In this document: positions 25,357 to 33,898 of the stretch, in pieces
Position numbering within the stretch: position 1 is the first letter of the stretch
Layout: each line of letters starts with the position of its first letter
Origin: an uncultured SAR116 cluster alpha proteobacterium
Lineage (GTDB): Bacteria; Pseudomonadota; Alphaproteobacteria; Puniceispirillales; Marisalimonadaceae
Assembly: GCA_902578805.1 (NCBI GenBank)
Contig: CACHEH010000002.1
Coordinates: 159,095 to 223,094, forward strand
Direction of reading: 5' to 3'
DNA: 64,000 nucleotides
Notes under the pieces: generated by a model
Told to the model about the DNA's origin: nothing
Seen by the model: only the letters and a program-made list of their open reading frames with translations
Database searches by the model: none
Program-made: the position numbers and the translations under genes

Positions 25357-26010
25357 ATGAGTTATGTTGCTGAACTTAAACAAATTTTATTTTTTGAAAG
25401 TATTATATCGCAGATAATAGTATCGTCTTTTCTTGGAATTTTTCTAATTTTTTCTCATGGATATTTTTTTCGATATTTATTTAATAAACATACGATCTTT
25501 TTATCGTTAATGTTACCAGCTACTATTTTAGTTGTTGTTACAGTAATTAAAACAAATATTTTTTTAGCATTGGGTATGGTTGGTGCTTTATCTATAGTAA
25601 GGTATAGAACTCCAGTAAAAAGTCAGTATGAATTAGCAATTTTATTTGCACTTATTGCAATTGGTATAATTGTTGGCGTCAATAGCGTTTACGGAATTTT
25701 ATTAACATTATTCTTATCATTAATACCGCTTATATACTTTATTTCAATCAATTATTTTCCAATTCTAAAAAAAATTGACTATGACTCGATGTCTGAAGAG
25801 AGAATTTCAGTATCCATGATAACAAAATATGATAATTCTGATGATGCTTTTAATAAACCAATCAAAGGCTTTCTGGTAAGAAAGGATTCAGATATAGAAA
25901 ATAAAGAAATATCATTTCTTTTTTCTTTTGAAGACATAAAAAGTGCTCTCGAATTTGAAAAAAATGTTAAAAAAAGAAAAACTTTAAAAAGTATTTCGAT
26001 TTCTAAATGA
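25357..26010 (+). CDS. DUF4956 integral membrane protein
   Basis: 217 residues with four likely membrane helices (about 17-35, 47-66, 92-108, 111-132) and a cytoplasmic C-terminal domain of about 75 residues. The family signature GALSIVRYRTPVKSQYE (76-92) lies in the loop between helices 2 and 3. A GAGG precedes the ATG by nine bases. The last four bases overlap the next gene (ATGA), so it is translationally coupled to the exported CotH-like protein. In other bacteria DUF4956 genes are often beside CotH and VTC-domain genes, as here. No biochemical function is established; a membrane platform for a phosphopolymer enzyme is a reasonable guess. Confidence 0.85.
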   Translation: MSYVAELKQILFFESIISQIIVSSFLGIFLIFSHGYFFRYLFNKHTIFLSLMLPATILVVVTVIKTNIFLALGMVGALSIVRYRTPVKSQYELAILFALIAIGIIVGVNSVYGILLTLFLSLIPLIYFISINYFPILKKIDYDSMSEERISVSMITKYDNSDDAFNKPIKGFLVRKDSDIENKEISFLFSFEDIKSALEFEKNVKKRKTLKSISISK

Positions 26011-28487
26011 TTACTTCATTAGATAGATACAAATTTATATTGTATTTCAAATTTATATTTGGAGTAATAATTGGTTTTTATATAAATCCATGTTTTTCAA
26101 AGAATATAGAGTCACAGTATGATGTTATAATACCAGACGAGATTTTGTTAAATATTCAAGGGAAGTCACTAAAAAAATATGCAACTTTTTTAACAAAAAT
26201 TAGTGAAGATAAAACCGGACTTATTCATCCAAATTTTAAAAATTCGTTCAATATTTTTTTAACATCTAAAAATCGATTTAACAAAAATTTTACTATAAAA
26301 GCTAGAGCAAGAATAACTGGTGATTATGATGATCATATAAATATACGAGAAGGTATTTCTTCACTCATGATAAGGTTAAAAAAGAGTAATTTAGGTGGAA
26401 TAACCAAATTTAGACTCTTGTTACCAGTTACAAGAAATGGCAATGGTGAAATTTTTTGGTCGGTTCTCATGGAATATTTAGGTTTCCCTGTTCCTTACAG
26501 AAAAATTGTTCAAGTTTATTTTAATAATGACAAAAAAAAGATACCAATGATTTTTTCTGAAAGAGCAGAAAAAGAATTTTTAGAAAGATTTGGGTTTCGT
26601 GAATCCCCAATTATAGAAGTGGACGAAAGACAAGAATTCGCAAACAGATACTGGAGACTAGATCCAAAAAGATGTTTAGGAGATTACATTGAAAATAAAA
26701 AAGCCTGTAAATTTAATGACGCGCCTGAACATTTGCCTTACAAAATAGAGAACGAAAATTTTTTAAAAAATATTACATCAGTTGAAATATTTTATAGAGG
26801 AATAATATCCTTACTAGAAAAAGAAGAAATAAATCAGTTTAATGAATATTTCAGAAATCTTAATATCAAATATGCTAAGCACGGTTTGGGAAGAATAAAT
26901 GAGAAATATATATATAACCCAATATTTCACAACAAAATACCGATTTACGTTGACGGTATGGTAAAAATTCCTGAATGTAATAAAAAGGTTAAGACCAATA
27001 AATTACCTATTTCTTTTCAAAAAAGTTTTAAAATACTTGAAAAAGTTTATGAACTTAGATCCTTGGGAAAAACTTTTACAAATAATATGAAATGTGTAGT
27101 CGTAGAGGTTTTAAATATGCAACAAAAAATTGAATTCAAACTCAAAAAAATTGACAGTCAACTCAACTATGATCTTATTAATACTAAGTCAAAATCATTC
27201 TTTAAACCCGTATTGAATCGTCACAACATATCTGCACCAATAATTCATTTATTGAATGATTTCAAGAAAGCTATGTATTGTGACACTATTTATGAAATAA
27301 AAGGTAAAGGTTGTAGTTCGTTGAAATTTAGCAAACTAGTTGATGCTTTGGCTGGTAACCTACCTCCAAAAAATTATAAAGAATATGAATTATTTCCAAT
27401 AATATCTATTACAAAACCAATTAAAAAAAATGAGATGATACAGGAAATTTCTCTAAATAAGTCAACTGAAAACATTTATGTAGAAAATAATCAGATAAAG
27501 TTTTTTAAAGTTAAAAGTTTCAATTCTGACATCAATATATATTTGTCGTCTCAGAATTCACAAATAGTATTTTATAATTCGCAAATAAAAAATTCGAAAA
27601 TAAGTATATTTAGACCTTCAAGAGTGTTCAATAATAATAAAATTAGATACAATTATAGGCTTCTTACTGGATGCTTTACCCTAATTTCTTCTATTATAGA
27701 AAACACACACTTATATTCAGAAAAAAGTAATTGTGAGGACGCAATTAATTTCATTGGGGTTAATGGAAAAAATATTTCAAGTCGTATTATTGACTCTTCT
27801 TACGATGCTCTTGATGTGGATTTTTCTAAAATTACTCTTTCAAAAATATTTATAAATAACTCTGGCAATGATTGTATAGATTTTTCTTTTTCAACCTTTA
27901 ATATTAATAACTTAACTGCTATCAATTGTAATGACAAAGCCCTAAGTGTTGGAGAAAAATCTATTGGTATAGTTAAAAAACTAAATCTTAAAAATTCAAA
28001 AATTGGTTTTGCTGTTAAAGATAGTTCAGAACTAAATCTTTTAAGTCCTATAGACAAACAAAACGTAAGCACTTGCGGAATGTTGTATAACAAAAAACAA
28101 GAATTTGAAGGTGGGCTATTAAAATTTTATAAATCAGATAATTGTGATGTTTTGATAGATGATTTTTCATTTTACAATAAAAACGATAATCTAATTTGTA
28201 AGTTTGTATCAAATAACAAATATTTTAAGAGTTGTGTGACCAAATCTAGATTGATATTAAACAAAAAAGAATTTTTTCCCAAAAAAGCCGTTATAAAATT
28301 AACTAATTTAAACGGAGCTTATAATGATAATGAAAATTCTGTAAATATTAAAAATTGTACACAAAACTCAAATTTATGTAGTTTTAAATTCATCAAAAAT
28401 TTTAGTTTTAAAAATGGTTTAAGGATTACGATCTCAGATCCTAAAAATAAAAAAATTATTTTTTTTAATGACTACATTAAACCCTAG
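26007..28487 (+). CDS. Large exported protein: CotH-kinase-like N-terminal region plus right-handed beta-helix
   Basis: 826 residues. Residues about 10-31 form a signal peptide (Phe/Ile-rich core, then INPCFS). Residues about 95-210 resemble the start of the CotH atypical protein-kinase fold: the strand KARARITGDYDDH, a K-rich MIRLKKSNLGGITKFRLLLP block, GEIFWSVLMEYLGFPVPYRKIVQVYFNN, then IFSERAEKEFLERFG and EVDERQ. Later CotH catalytic motifs could not be located with confidence. About 500-700 carries short repeating strands with Asn/Asp turns (for example YDALDVDFS, NDCIDFSFS, DKALSVGEKS), the look of a parallel beta-helix. The second half has many cysteines (GC, NC, TC, DC pairs), consistent with an oxidising periplasmic location. 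Overlaps the DUF4956 gene by 4 bp and the VTC gene follows 9 bases later. CotH relation is probable, beta-helix is likely, function unknown. Confidence 0.65.
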   Translation: MITSLDRYKFILYFKFIFGVIIGFYINPCFSKNIESQYDVIIPDEILLNIQGKSLKKYATFLTKISEDKTGLIHPNFKNSFNIFLTSKNRFNKNFTIKARARITGDYDDHINIREGISSLMIRLKKSNLGGITKFRLLLPVTRNGNGEIFWSVLMEYLGFPVPYRKIVQVYFNNDKKKIPMIFSERAEKEFLERFGFRESPIIEVDERQEFANRYWRLDPKRCLGDYIENKKACKFNDAPEHLPYKIENENFLKNITSVEIFYRGIISLLEKEEINQFNEYFRNLNIKYAKHGLGRINEKYIYNPIFHNKIPIYVDGMVKIPECNKKVKTNKLPISFQKSFKILEKVYELRSLGKTFTNNMKCVVVEVLNMQQKIEFKLKKIDSQLNYDLINTKSKSFFKPVLNRHNISAPIIHLLNDFKKAMYCDTIYEIKGKGCSSLKFSKLVDALAGNLPPKNYKEYELFPIISITKPIKKNEMIQEISLNKSTENIYVENNQIKFFKVKSFNSDINIYLSSQNSQIVFYNSQIKNSKISIFRPSRVFNNNKIRYNYRLLTGCFTLISSIIENTHLYSEKSNCEDAINFIGVNGKNISSRIIDSSYDALDVDFSKITLSKIFINNSGNDCIDFSFSTFNINNLTAINCNDKALSVGEKSIGIVKKLNLKNSKIGFAVKDSSELNLLSPIDKQNVSTCGMLYNKKQEFEGGLLKFYKSDNCDVLIDDFSFYNKNDNLICKFVSNNKYFKSCVTKSRLILNKKEFFPKKAVIKLTNLNGAYNDNENSVNIKNCTQNSNLCSFKFIKNFSFKNGLRITISDPKNKKIIFFNDYIKP

Positions 28488-28496
28488 GATAAATTG

Positions 28497-29114
28497 ATGA
28501 AGAGATTCGAACAAAAGTATTTATTAGATTCTATCAATATTAATAATGTTTTAAAACAAATTAATGCTAAACCAGTTCACAGTAGCAGATGGATTAATTC
28601 AATTTATTATGATACCAAAAACTTTATCCTTTATAATGATAGTGTGGAGGGAACCGTTCCGAGAAAAAAAATTAGATTTAGATGGTATGGACAAAATAAA
28701 AACATAAATAAAAATAATCAAAATGGTACCATAGAAGTTAAATCGACTTTTCAATTTCATAGAGATAAATCTAGTATAAAAGTTGTTAATGTTTCACATA
28801 AGGAAATTAATTTTGAATGCAATAAATTATTAGGTTTAAGCTGTTTTCCGGTGACACAAGTAAGTTTTTATCGAAAATATTATGAGGCCCCAAAAAAAAT
28901 TAGAGTAACTATAGATAAATCAATAAAATTTCAAAACTTTGGAGATAATATTAAAAGAAATTTTTCACTGTACCCTTATGATGTTTTTGAGATAAAAATG
29001 CCTATTGAAAATGATGTTTCGTCGATACAATCTATGTTAGGTGACAAAAACACTCGGTTTTCAAAATATTGTTTATCTATTGAAACTTTAAAAAATATTA
29101 ATTTAAATTTATAA
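28497..29114 (+). CDS. VTC-domain protein (polyphosphate-polymerase-like triphosphate tunnel enzyme)
   Basis: 205 residues. The VTC domain polymerises ATP gamma-phosphate into polyphosphate in eukaryotic Vtc4, and bacterial homologues are uncharacterised. The basic and acidic tunnel residues are visible in order: RFEQKY (about 3-8), SIYYDT (35-40), RKKIRFRWY (56-64), TIEVKS (78-83), SFYRKYY (123-129), RVTIDKSIKF (136-145) and FEIKMP (164-169). The set is complete, so the protein is likely active. The ATG at 28497 is chosen over TTG 28494 because AGGA (overlapping the previous stop) lies seven bases before it. The stop abuts the 3' end of tRNA-Thr exactly. Confidence 0.82.
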   Translation: MKRFEQKYLLDSININNVLKQINAKPVHSSRWINSIYYDTKNFILYNDSVEGTVPRKKIRFRWYGQNKNINKNNQNGTIEVKSTFQFHRDKSSIKVVNVSHKEINFECNKLLGLSCFPVTQVSFYRKYYEAPKKIRVTIDKSIKFQNFGDNIKRNFSLYPYDVFEIKMPIENDVSSIQSMLGDKNTRFSKYCLSIETLKNINLNL

Positions 29115-29190
<76 letters not shown>

Positions 29191-29237
29191 ACTGATCAGT
29201 TAAATAATAGATATTTAATTGATAAACAAGAACTTAT

Positions 29238-30095
29238 TTAATTTTTTATAATATTTTTTTGTAATTGAAACATAGCCACTGATGCTGCGTTTGAAACATT
29301 TAATGAATCAGCTTCAGTGTTAATTGGTATTTTAATTAAACTATCCACGTTTTCTCTAGTTAATCTTCTGAGACCTTTTCCTTCAGAGCCAAGTATTAAA
29401 GCAATATTACCTGTTTCATTTTCAAGTTCGTCAATATTTTTTTTGCCTTCTCCAGCAAGCCCATAAATCCTAAAGTTAAATTTTTGAAGTTTTTTTATTT
29501 CTCTTGACATATTCGATAATTCTATGATTTGTAGTTTTTCTACAGCACCAGAAGATGCTTTAGTTAATGCGGAAGTTTCTTGCGGGCTATTTCTTTGAGA
29601 CAGCCCCAAGCCATCCATTTTAAATGCTAATGCAGACCTAATAATAGCGCCAACATTGTGTGGATCAGAAACCTCATCAAGTAGAATAAGCCTGATTGGA
29701 ATTTTATTTTTAAAACTATGTAAGGATAAAAATTCATCCATTGATAATTTTTTAAGAGGTTCTGCTATTAACACTATATTTTGATGAGGTTTGAAATTAC
29801 TAATTTCATCCAACTCTGCTTTGGATTTTATTTTAATATTCAATTTTAATTTTAATTTATTAATTTTTTCTTCCCATTTTGAATGGTATTCACTTATTGT
29901 AATAAGGTAATGAATTTTTCTATTTTTATTTTGGAGCGCAGATAAAGCAGCATGGTTACCAAATATAGGTATTTGATTATTCTTTAATAAAATATTTTTC
30001 GGTTGAAAAATTTTCTTTACTCTAATCTTTTTTGTTTTTTCTATTGCCGGAAAAAATTTTTTTTGTTTTTTTTTAATTTTTCTCTCATTCAACAT
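29238..30095 (-). CDS. rlmB: SpoU/TrmH-family 2'-O-methyltransferase, RlmB type
   Basis: 285 residues, SPOUT-fold enzyme. RlmB methylates the ribose of G2251 in the 23S rRNA P-loop. A basic N-terminal extension (about 1-35, very Lys-rich) precedes the substrate-binding domain IFGNHAALSALQNKNRKIHYL and the SPOUT core: LLDEVSDPHNVGAIIRSALAF (motif 1), NIALILGSEGKGLRRL (motif 2) and IPINTEADSLNVSNAASVAMF (motif 3), which forms the knot and SAM site. Motifs are complete. RlmB and the tRNA Gm18 enzyme TrmH are hard to separate by eye; the N-terminal domain favours RlmB. Confidence 0.88.
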   Translation of the reverse strand: MLNERKIKKKQKKFFPAIEKTKKIRVKKIFQPKNILLKNNQIPIFGNHAALSALQNKNRKIHYLITISEYHSKWEEKINKLKLKLNIKIKSKAELDEISNFKPHQNIVLIAEPLKKLSMDEFLSLHSFKNKIPIRLILLDEVSDPHNVGAIIRSALAFKMDGLGLSQRNSPQETSALTKASSGAVEKLQIIELSNMSREIKKLQKFNFRIYGLAGEGKKNIDELENETGNIALILGSEGKGLRRLTRENVDSLIKIPINTEADSLNVSNAASVAMFQLQKNIIKN

Positions 30096-30227
30096 TTAAA
30101 TATTAATTATTTGATTTTTTCATTTACTTTCTATAAAAACTTTTCTATTTCAATCTGCTAGTGTATATAACATATCAAATTTATTAATATAAGTAAGTTG
30201 AATTTTAAAAAACAAAATTTTTATTTT

Positions 30228-30312
30228 GGTGGGGTGGCCGAGTGGTTAAAGGCAGCAGACTGTAAATCTGCCCGCATAGCGTACGTAGGTTCGAATCCTA
30301 CCCCCACCACCA
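30228..30312 (+). tRNA. tRNA-Tyr (anticodon GTA)
   Basis: 85 nt including encoded CCA, with the long variable arm of a class II tRNA (CCCGCATAGCGTACGTAGG region). The acceptor GGTGGGG pairs with CCCCACC, the D-loop is GAGTGGTTAAAGG, the anticodon loop CTGTAAA gives GTA, and the T-loop is GTTCGAATC. It lies 41 bases before the first tuf gene, so tRNA-Tyr, tuf, tRNA-Trp and secE-nusG are probably one transcript, as in many bacteria (tRNA-tufB type operon). Confidence 0.96.
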
Positions 30313-30327
30313 CAAAATTGAAATGAT

Positions 30328-31556
30328 AAATTTTAAAAGAAAGGTCATAAAAGATGTCTAAAGAAAAATTTGATCGTAGTAAACCACATGTAAACATAGG
30401 TACAATTGGTCATGTAGATCATGGTAAAACTACCTTAACAGCAGCAATTACAAAAGTCATGGCTGATGCAGGTCGTGCTGACTTTTCTGCTTATGACCAG
30501 ATAGACAAAGCTCCTGAAGAAAGGGAGAGAGGTATTACTATTTCCACTGCTCATGTTGAATATGAAACAGAGAATCGTCATTATGCACATGTTGATTGCC
30601 CAGGTCATGCAGACTATGTCAAAAATATGATTACTGGCGCTGCTCAAATGGATGGTGCTATATTAGTTGTTAATGCTGCAGATGGTCCTATGCCACAAAC
30701 TAAAGAACATATTCTTTTAGCTCGCCAAGTTGGTGTTCCTTCTTTAGTTGTTTATATGAACAAAGTTGATCAAGTTGATGATGAAGAATTATTAGAATTA
30801 GTTGAGCTAGAAATTCGTGAGTTATTAAGTAGTTATGAGTTTCCTGGCGATGACATCCCTATCATTAAAGGTAGCGCGTTAGCAGCACTTGAGGGTCGTG
30901 ATGAAGCTATTGGTGTCAACTCAATTACGGAGTTGATGGCTGCGGTAGATTCTTATATCCCTCAGCCTGAGCGTGATAAAGATAAACCTTTTTTAATGCC
31001 TATTGAAGATGTTTTTTCTATATCAGGTAGAGGCACAGTTGTAACTGGCCGTGTTGAGCGAGGTATTATTAAGGTTGGTGAAGAGATAGAGATAGTTGGA
31101 ATTAAAGAAACAGCCAAGACAACATGTACAGGGGTTGAAATGTTCCGTAAGTTACTGGATTCTGGTGAAGCTGGTGACAATGTTGGAGTTTTATTAAGAG
31201 GAACAAAAAGAGAAGAAGTTGAGCGTGGTCAAGTATTATCTGCACCTGGCTCAATAAAACCTTATTCTAAATTTAAAGGTGAGGCTTATATTTTAACAAA
31301 AGATGAAGGCGGCAGACATACTCCATTTTTTACTAACTATCGTCCACAATTTTATTTTAGAACAACTGACGTGACTGGTGCTGTTGAATTACCTTCGGGA
31401 ACAGAAATGGTAATGCCTGGAGATAATATAGCAATTTCGGTAGAGTTAATTACCCCAATTGCAATGGACGAAGGACTTAGATTTGCGATCAGAGAGGGTG
31501 GAAGAACTGTAGGTGCTGGCGTTGTATCAAGTATTGAAGCTTAATTAGGAAAAAAT
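30328..31556 (+). repeat. Direct repeat copy 1 (tuf plus flanks), 1229 bp
   Basis: Apparently base-for-base the same as 46479-47707 (offset 16151). It extends 26 bases before the tuf ATG and 12 bases beyond the tuf stop, ending in AAAAAAT; the flanking bases then differ at once. The encoded proteins are identical, and all lines compared by eye agreed. Likely maintained by gene conversion. Confidence 0.93.
30354..31544 (+). CDS. tuf: Elongation factor Tu, copy 1
   Basis: GTPase that delivers aminoacyl-tRNA to the ribosome. 396 residues, normal length. G1 GHVDHGKTT (about 19-27), G2 RGITIS, G3 DCPGHADY, G4 NKVD and G5 GSAL are all intact. The protein is identical to the second copy at 46505. 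The Shine-Dalgarno AAAGGT lies 9-10 bases before the ATG within the repeated segment. It sits between tRNA-Tyr and tRNA-Trp, in the position of tufB of other proteobacteria. Arg codons are a mix of CGT and AGA, unlike rpoB where AGA dominates. Confidence 0.98.
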   Translation: MSKEKFDRSKPHVNIGTIGHVDHGKTTLTAAITKVMADAGRADFSAYDQIDKAPEERERGITISTAHVEYETENRHYAHVDCPGHADYVKNMITGAAQMDGAILVVNAADGPMPQTKEHILLARQVGVPSLVVYMNKVDQVDDEELLELVELEIRELLSSYEFPGDDIPIIKGSALAALEGRDEAIGVNSITELMAAVDSYIPQPERDKDKPFLMPIEDVFSISGRGTVVTGRVERGIIKVGEEIEIVGIKETAKTTCTGVEMFRKLLDSGEAGDNVGVLLRGTKREEVERGQVLSAPGSIKPYSKFKGEAYILTKDEGGRHTPFFTNYRPQFYFRTTDVTGAVELPSGTEMVMPGDNIAISVELITPIAMDEGLRFAIREGGRTVGAGVVSSIEA

Positions 31557-31589
31557 ATAAGTTTGATCCTGAGAAAAGAGTTATTATTT

Positions 31590-31665
31590 AGGAGTGTAGC
31601 TCAATTGGTAGAGCACCGGTCTCCAAAACCGGGGGTTGGGGGTTCGAGTCCCTCCACTCCTGCCA
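31590..31665 (+). tRNA. tRNA-Trp (anticodon CCA)
   Basis: 76 nt including encoded CCA. The acceptor AGGAGTG pairs with CACTCCT, discriminator G. The anticodon stem CCGGT/ACCGG closes the loop CTCCAAA. The T-loop is GTTCGAGTC. Located 45 bases after tuf and 92 before secE, the classic tuf-trpT-secE-nusG arrangement. Confidence 0.97.
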
Positions 31666-31757
31666 ACATAAAAATTTATAAATAATAATTATTAGCTTTG
31701 ACTTTAAAAAAAAAAAAATGTAAATAATCATTTTTGTTCTTGCATGAAAGGCTTCCC

Positions 31758-31955
31758 ATGGCTAAAACAAATCCCGCACAATTTGTAAGGCAGGTCAGAC
31801 AAGAAATAAGAAGAGTAACTTGGGCAACAAGACGAGAAACAATGTACGCCTCTTTAAGTGTCTTAGTTATGGCTTTAATAGCATCTTTGTTTTTTCTTTT
31901 AGTTGATCTTTTGCTTTCAAGTACAGTTGAATTTTTGTTAAGTCTTGGTAATTAA
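31758..31955 (+). CDS. secE: SecE, preprotein translocase subunit
   Basis: 65 residues, the short one-helix form usual outside enterobacteria. The conserved cytoplasmic amphipathic segment FVRQVRQEIRRVTWATRRET (about 8-27) is followed by a single transmembrane helix (about 31-58). SecE clamps SecY in the SecYEG channel. The ATG at 31758 (MAKTNPAQF) is preferred to upstream in-frame codons, with AAAGG about ten bases before it. Followed by nusG 43 bases later. Confidence 0.93.
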   Translation: MAKTNPAQFVRQVRQEIRRVTWATRRETMYASLSVLVMALIASLFFLLVDLLLSSTVEFLLSLGN

Positions 31956-31998
31956 GAGTTGTTATATTTAATTTTGTTTTTTATCATTGGAAATTGTG

Positions 31999-32529
31999 AT
32001 GGCTAAAAAATGGTATGTAGTTCACGTTTTTTCGGGTTCAGAAAAAAAAGTTTGTCAGAGCATCGAAGAACAAATAGTTACAAAAGATATGGGTTCTCTT
32101 ATTGAAGAAGTTTTACTTCCTACAGAAGAGGTTGTTGAAATTAGAAGGGGAGCTAAAGTACAAACTGAAAAAAAGTTTTTTCCTGGATATATATTAATAA
32201 AAATGGAAATGACCGATGAAACCTGGCATTTAATTAAAGGACAACCGAAAGTAACTGGTTTTCTTGGATCTAAGGGGAAACCAGTTCCAATAAGCGAAGC
32301 AGAAGCTAATAGATTAATCGATCAGATAAGCGAAGGAATTGATCGTCCTAGATCAAGTGTAATTTACGAAGTAGGTGAAGAAGTAAGAGTTTCAGACGGC
32401 CCCTTTCAAAGTTTTAATGGGTTAGTTGAAGAAATTGATGAAGACAAATCAAGATTAAAAGTAGCTGTATCTATTTTCGGCAGATCAACACCAGTAGATC
32501 TTGAATATAGTCAAGTTGAAAAAATATAA
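31999..32529 (+). CDS. nusG: NusG, transcription elongation/antitermination factor
   Basis: 176 residues. NGN domain begins with [14 protein letters not shown], with [10 protein letters not shown] (about 53-62). The C-terminal KOW domain has [22 protein letters not shown] (about 126-147), which contacts Rho, S10 or NusB/E. The ATG at 31999 gives the family N-terminus (MAKKWYVVH); an upstream TTG would add four residues. In the canonical secE-nusG-rplK order. Confidence 0.96.
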   Translation: MAKKWYVVHVFSGSEKKVCQSIEEQIVTKDMGSLIEEVLLPTEEVVEIRRGAKVQTEKKFFPGYILIKMEMTDETWHLIKGQPKVTGFLGSKGKPVPISEAEANRLIDQISEGIDRPRSSVIYEVGEEVRVSDGPFQSFNGLVEEIDEDKSRLKVAVSIFGRSTPVDLEYSQVEKI

Positions 32530-32534
32530 TAAAA

Positions 32535-32552
32535 GCAACATACATATGTTGC
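32535..32552 (+). promoter_or_regulatory. Inverted repeat next to the rplK Shine-Dalgarno (candidate L1 operator)
   Basis: GCAACATA (32535-32542) and TATGTTGC (32545-32552) are perfect inverted repeats that can fold as a 7-bp stem with a 4-nt loop in mRNA. It abuts the rplK Shine-Dalgarno GGAGG (32553-32557). L1 autoregulates the L11-L1 mRNA at this position in other bacteria. There is no T-run after it, so it is not a terminator. Structure is visible; regulation is inferred. Confidence 0.5.
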
Positions 32553-32562
32553 GGAGGATAAA

Positions 32563-32991
32563 ATGGCAAAGAAAATAGATGGTTATATCAAATTGAATAT
32601 CCCAGCTGGTGGAGCAAATCCATCTCCTCCTGTTGGACCAGCACTAGGTCAAAGGGGTGTAAACATTATGGAGTTTTGTAAAGCGTTTAATGCTTCCACT
32701 GAAACTCTTGAAAAAAACATGCCTATACCTGTTGTAATAACTGTTTTTTCTGATAAAAGTTTTAGTTTTATTACTAAAACTCCTCCAGTTTCATATTTTT
32801 TAAAAAAAGCAATTGGAAAAGATAAAGGTTCAAGTGAACCTGGAAGAGTAATTGGTGGTTCAATAAAAATTGAGCAAATTAGAGAAATAGCTGAAAATAA
32901 AATGAAAGATTTAAATGCCTCTAGCATAGACGGTGCAATAGAAATGGTAAAAGGATCTGCAAGATCAATGGGATTTGAAGTTTTGGAGTAG
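32563..32991 (+). CDS. rplK: Ribosomal protein L11 (uL11)
   Basis: 142 residues, family length. The N-terminal [22 protein letters not shown] block binds release/elongation factors and thiostrepton; the C-terminal domain, ending [10 protein letters not shown], binds the 1070 region of 23S rRNA to form the GTPase-associated stalk base with L10-L12. The ATG follows GGAGG by five bases. The next gene, rplA, begins four bases after its stop, with its Shine-Dalgarno inside the end of rplK. Confidence 0.97.
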   Translation: MAKKIDGYIKLNIPAGGANPSPPVGPALGQRGVNIMEFCKAFNASTETLEKNMPIPVVITVFSDKSFSFITKTPPVSYFLKKAIGKDKGSSEPGRVIGGSIKIEQIREIAENKMKDLNASSIDGAIEMVKGSARSMGFEVLE

Positions 32992-32995
32992 AATT

Positions 32996-33670
32996 ATGAA
33001 AAAAGGAAAGTATATTTCTGATTTGTATAAAAATATTGAAAATAAATCTTTTAACGTAAAAGATGCTGTTAATTTTTTTGTTGAAAAGAAAAGAGACAAT
33101 TTTGACGAAACTATTGAAATATCAATGAATTTGGGAATTGATCCAAGGCATGCTGATCAGATGGTGAGAGGTGTAATCTCTTTACCTAATGGAAACGGAA
33201 AAGAAATGAAGGTCGCTGTTTTTGCAAAAGATAAAAAAGCTGAAGAAGCTAGATCAGCTGGGGCCGACGTGGTTGGTGCAGAAGATTTAGCTGATGACAT
33301 GCAAAAAGGAAATCTTAACTATGACAGAGTTGTATCTACTCCAGATATGATGGGTATTGTAGGAAGAATAGGAAAGATACTTGGTCCAAAAGGATTGATG
33401 CCAAATCCTAAACTTGGAACAGTTACTGCAGATGTAAAAGCAGCAGTTGAGGCTGCAAAATCTGGTCAAATACAGTATCGTGCTGAAAAAAATGGTATAG
33501 TACAAGCTGGTATTGGCAAAATAAGCTTTGGCTCAGATAAATTAATTCAAAATGTTAATTCCTTTATTGAAACAATTAAAAAGGCTAGGCCCTCTGGGGC
33601 AAAAGGTATTTTTATAAAAAAAATATCTATCAGCTCAACAATGGGAGTTGGTATTAATATAGATATATAA
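32996..33670 (+). CDS. rplA: Ribosomal protein L1 (uL1)
   Basis: 224 residues. Binds the mobile L1 stalk of 23S rRNA and in many bacteria represses translation of the L11-L1 mRNA. The family signature [22 protein letters not shown] (about 122-143) is intact. The ATG at 32996 ([11 protein letters not shown]) has GGAG eight bases upstream, which selects it over an in-frame codon 21 bases earlier inside rplK. After it lies a 228-base leader before rplJ. Confidence 0.96.
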   Translation: MKKGKYISDLYKNIENKSFNVKDAVNFFVEKKRDNFDETIEISMNLGIDPRHADQMVRGVISLPNGNGKEMKVAVFAKDKKAEEARSAGADVVGAEDLADDMQKGNLNYDRVVSTPDMMGIVGRIGKILGPKGLMPNPKLGTVTADVKAAVEAAKSGQIQYRAEKNGIVQAGIGKISFGSDKLIQNVNSFIETIKKARPSGAKGIFIKKISISSTMGVGINIDI

Positions 33671-33720
33671 CCAAAGTTATATATTTATTTAGAGGGTATT
33701 TAGATTTTATTATCCTCTGT

Positions 33721-33898
33721 CAGTCTAAATTAGACTGATCCTGTCCAAGACTGTAGGTGATAATTTCTTAATATCCTACATAGACAAGGAAGGCAATTAA
33801 TTGCCTATTTTGGTAGGACGGGCCGTGGGTAATTTATTACCTTAACTGCAACAATCGTTTGGACTGACTTGTCCAAACTAAAAAGTGGAGGCATATCG
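33721..33898 (+). promoter_or_regulatory. L10 leader: structured autoregulatory 5' region of rplJ-rplL
   Basis: A chain of inverted repeats precedes rplJ: CAGTCTA/TAGACTG (33721-33737), TGTAGG/CCTACA (33752-33757 with 33775-33780), the palindrome AGGCAATT-AATTGCCT (33791-33806), GGTAA/TTACC (33828-33841) and GTTTGGAC/GTCCAAAC (33857-33864 with 33871-33878). The motif TGTAGGTGAT...TTAATATCCTACATAGAC resembles the L10(L12)4-binding kink-turn leader known from other bacteria. TTGGAC at 33859-33864 can pair either with GTCCAA at 33743-33748 (closing the whole leader) or with GTCCAA at 33871-33876 next to the ribosome-binding site, so two exclusive folds exist. Family match is by pattern only. Confidence 0.75.

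Noticed and set aside
30121..30227. Promoter for the tRNA-Tyr-tuf transcript
   Set aside because: A TATATAA-like box is present, but no -35 at proper spacing exceeded chance in this AT-rich stretch.
33869..33898. TTG start for L10 that would add ten residues
   Set aside because: It lies in the leader hairpin 33857-33878 and lacks a Shine-Dalgarno; the GTG at 33899 has one and matches the family N-terminus.
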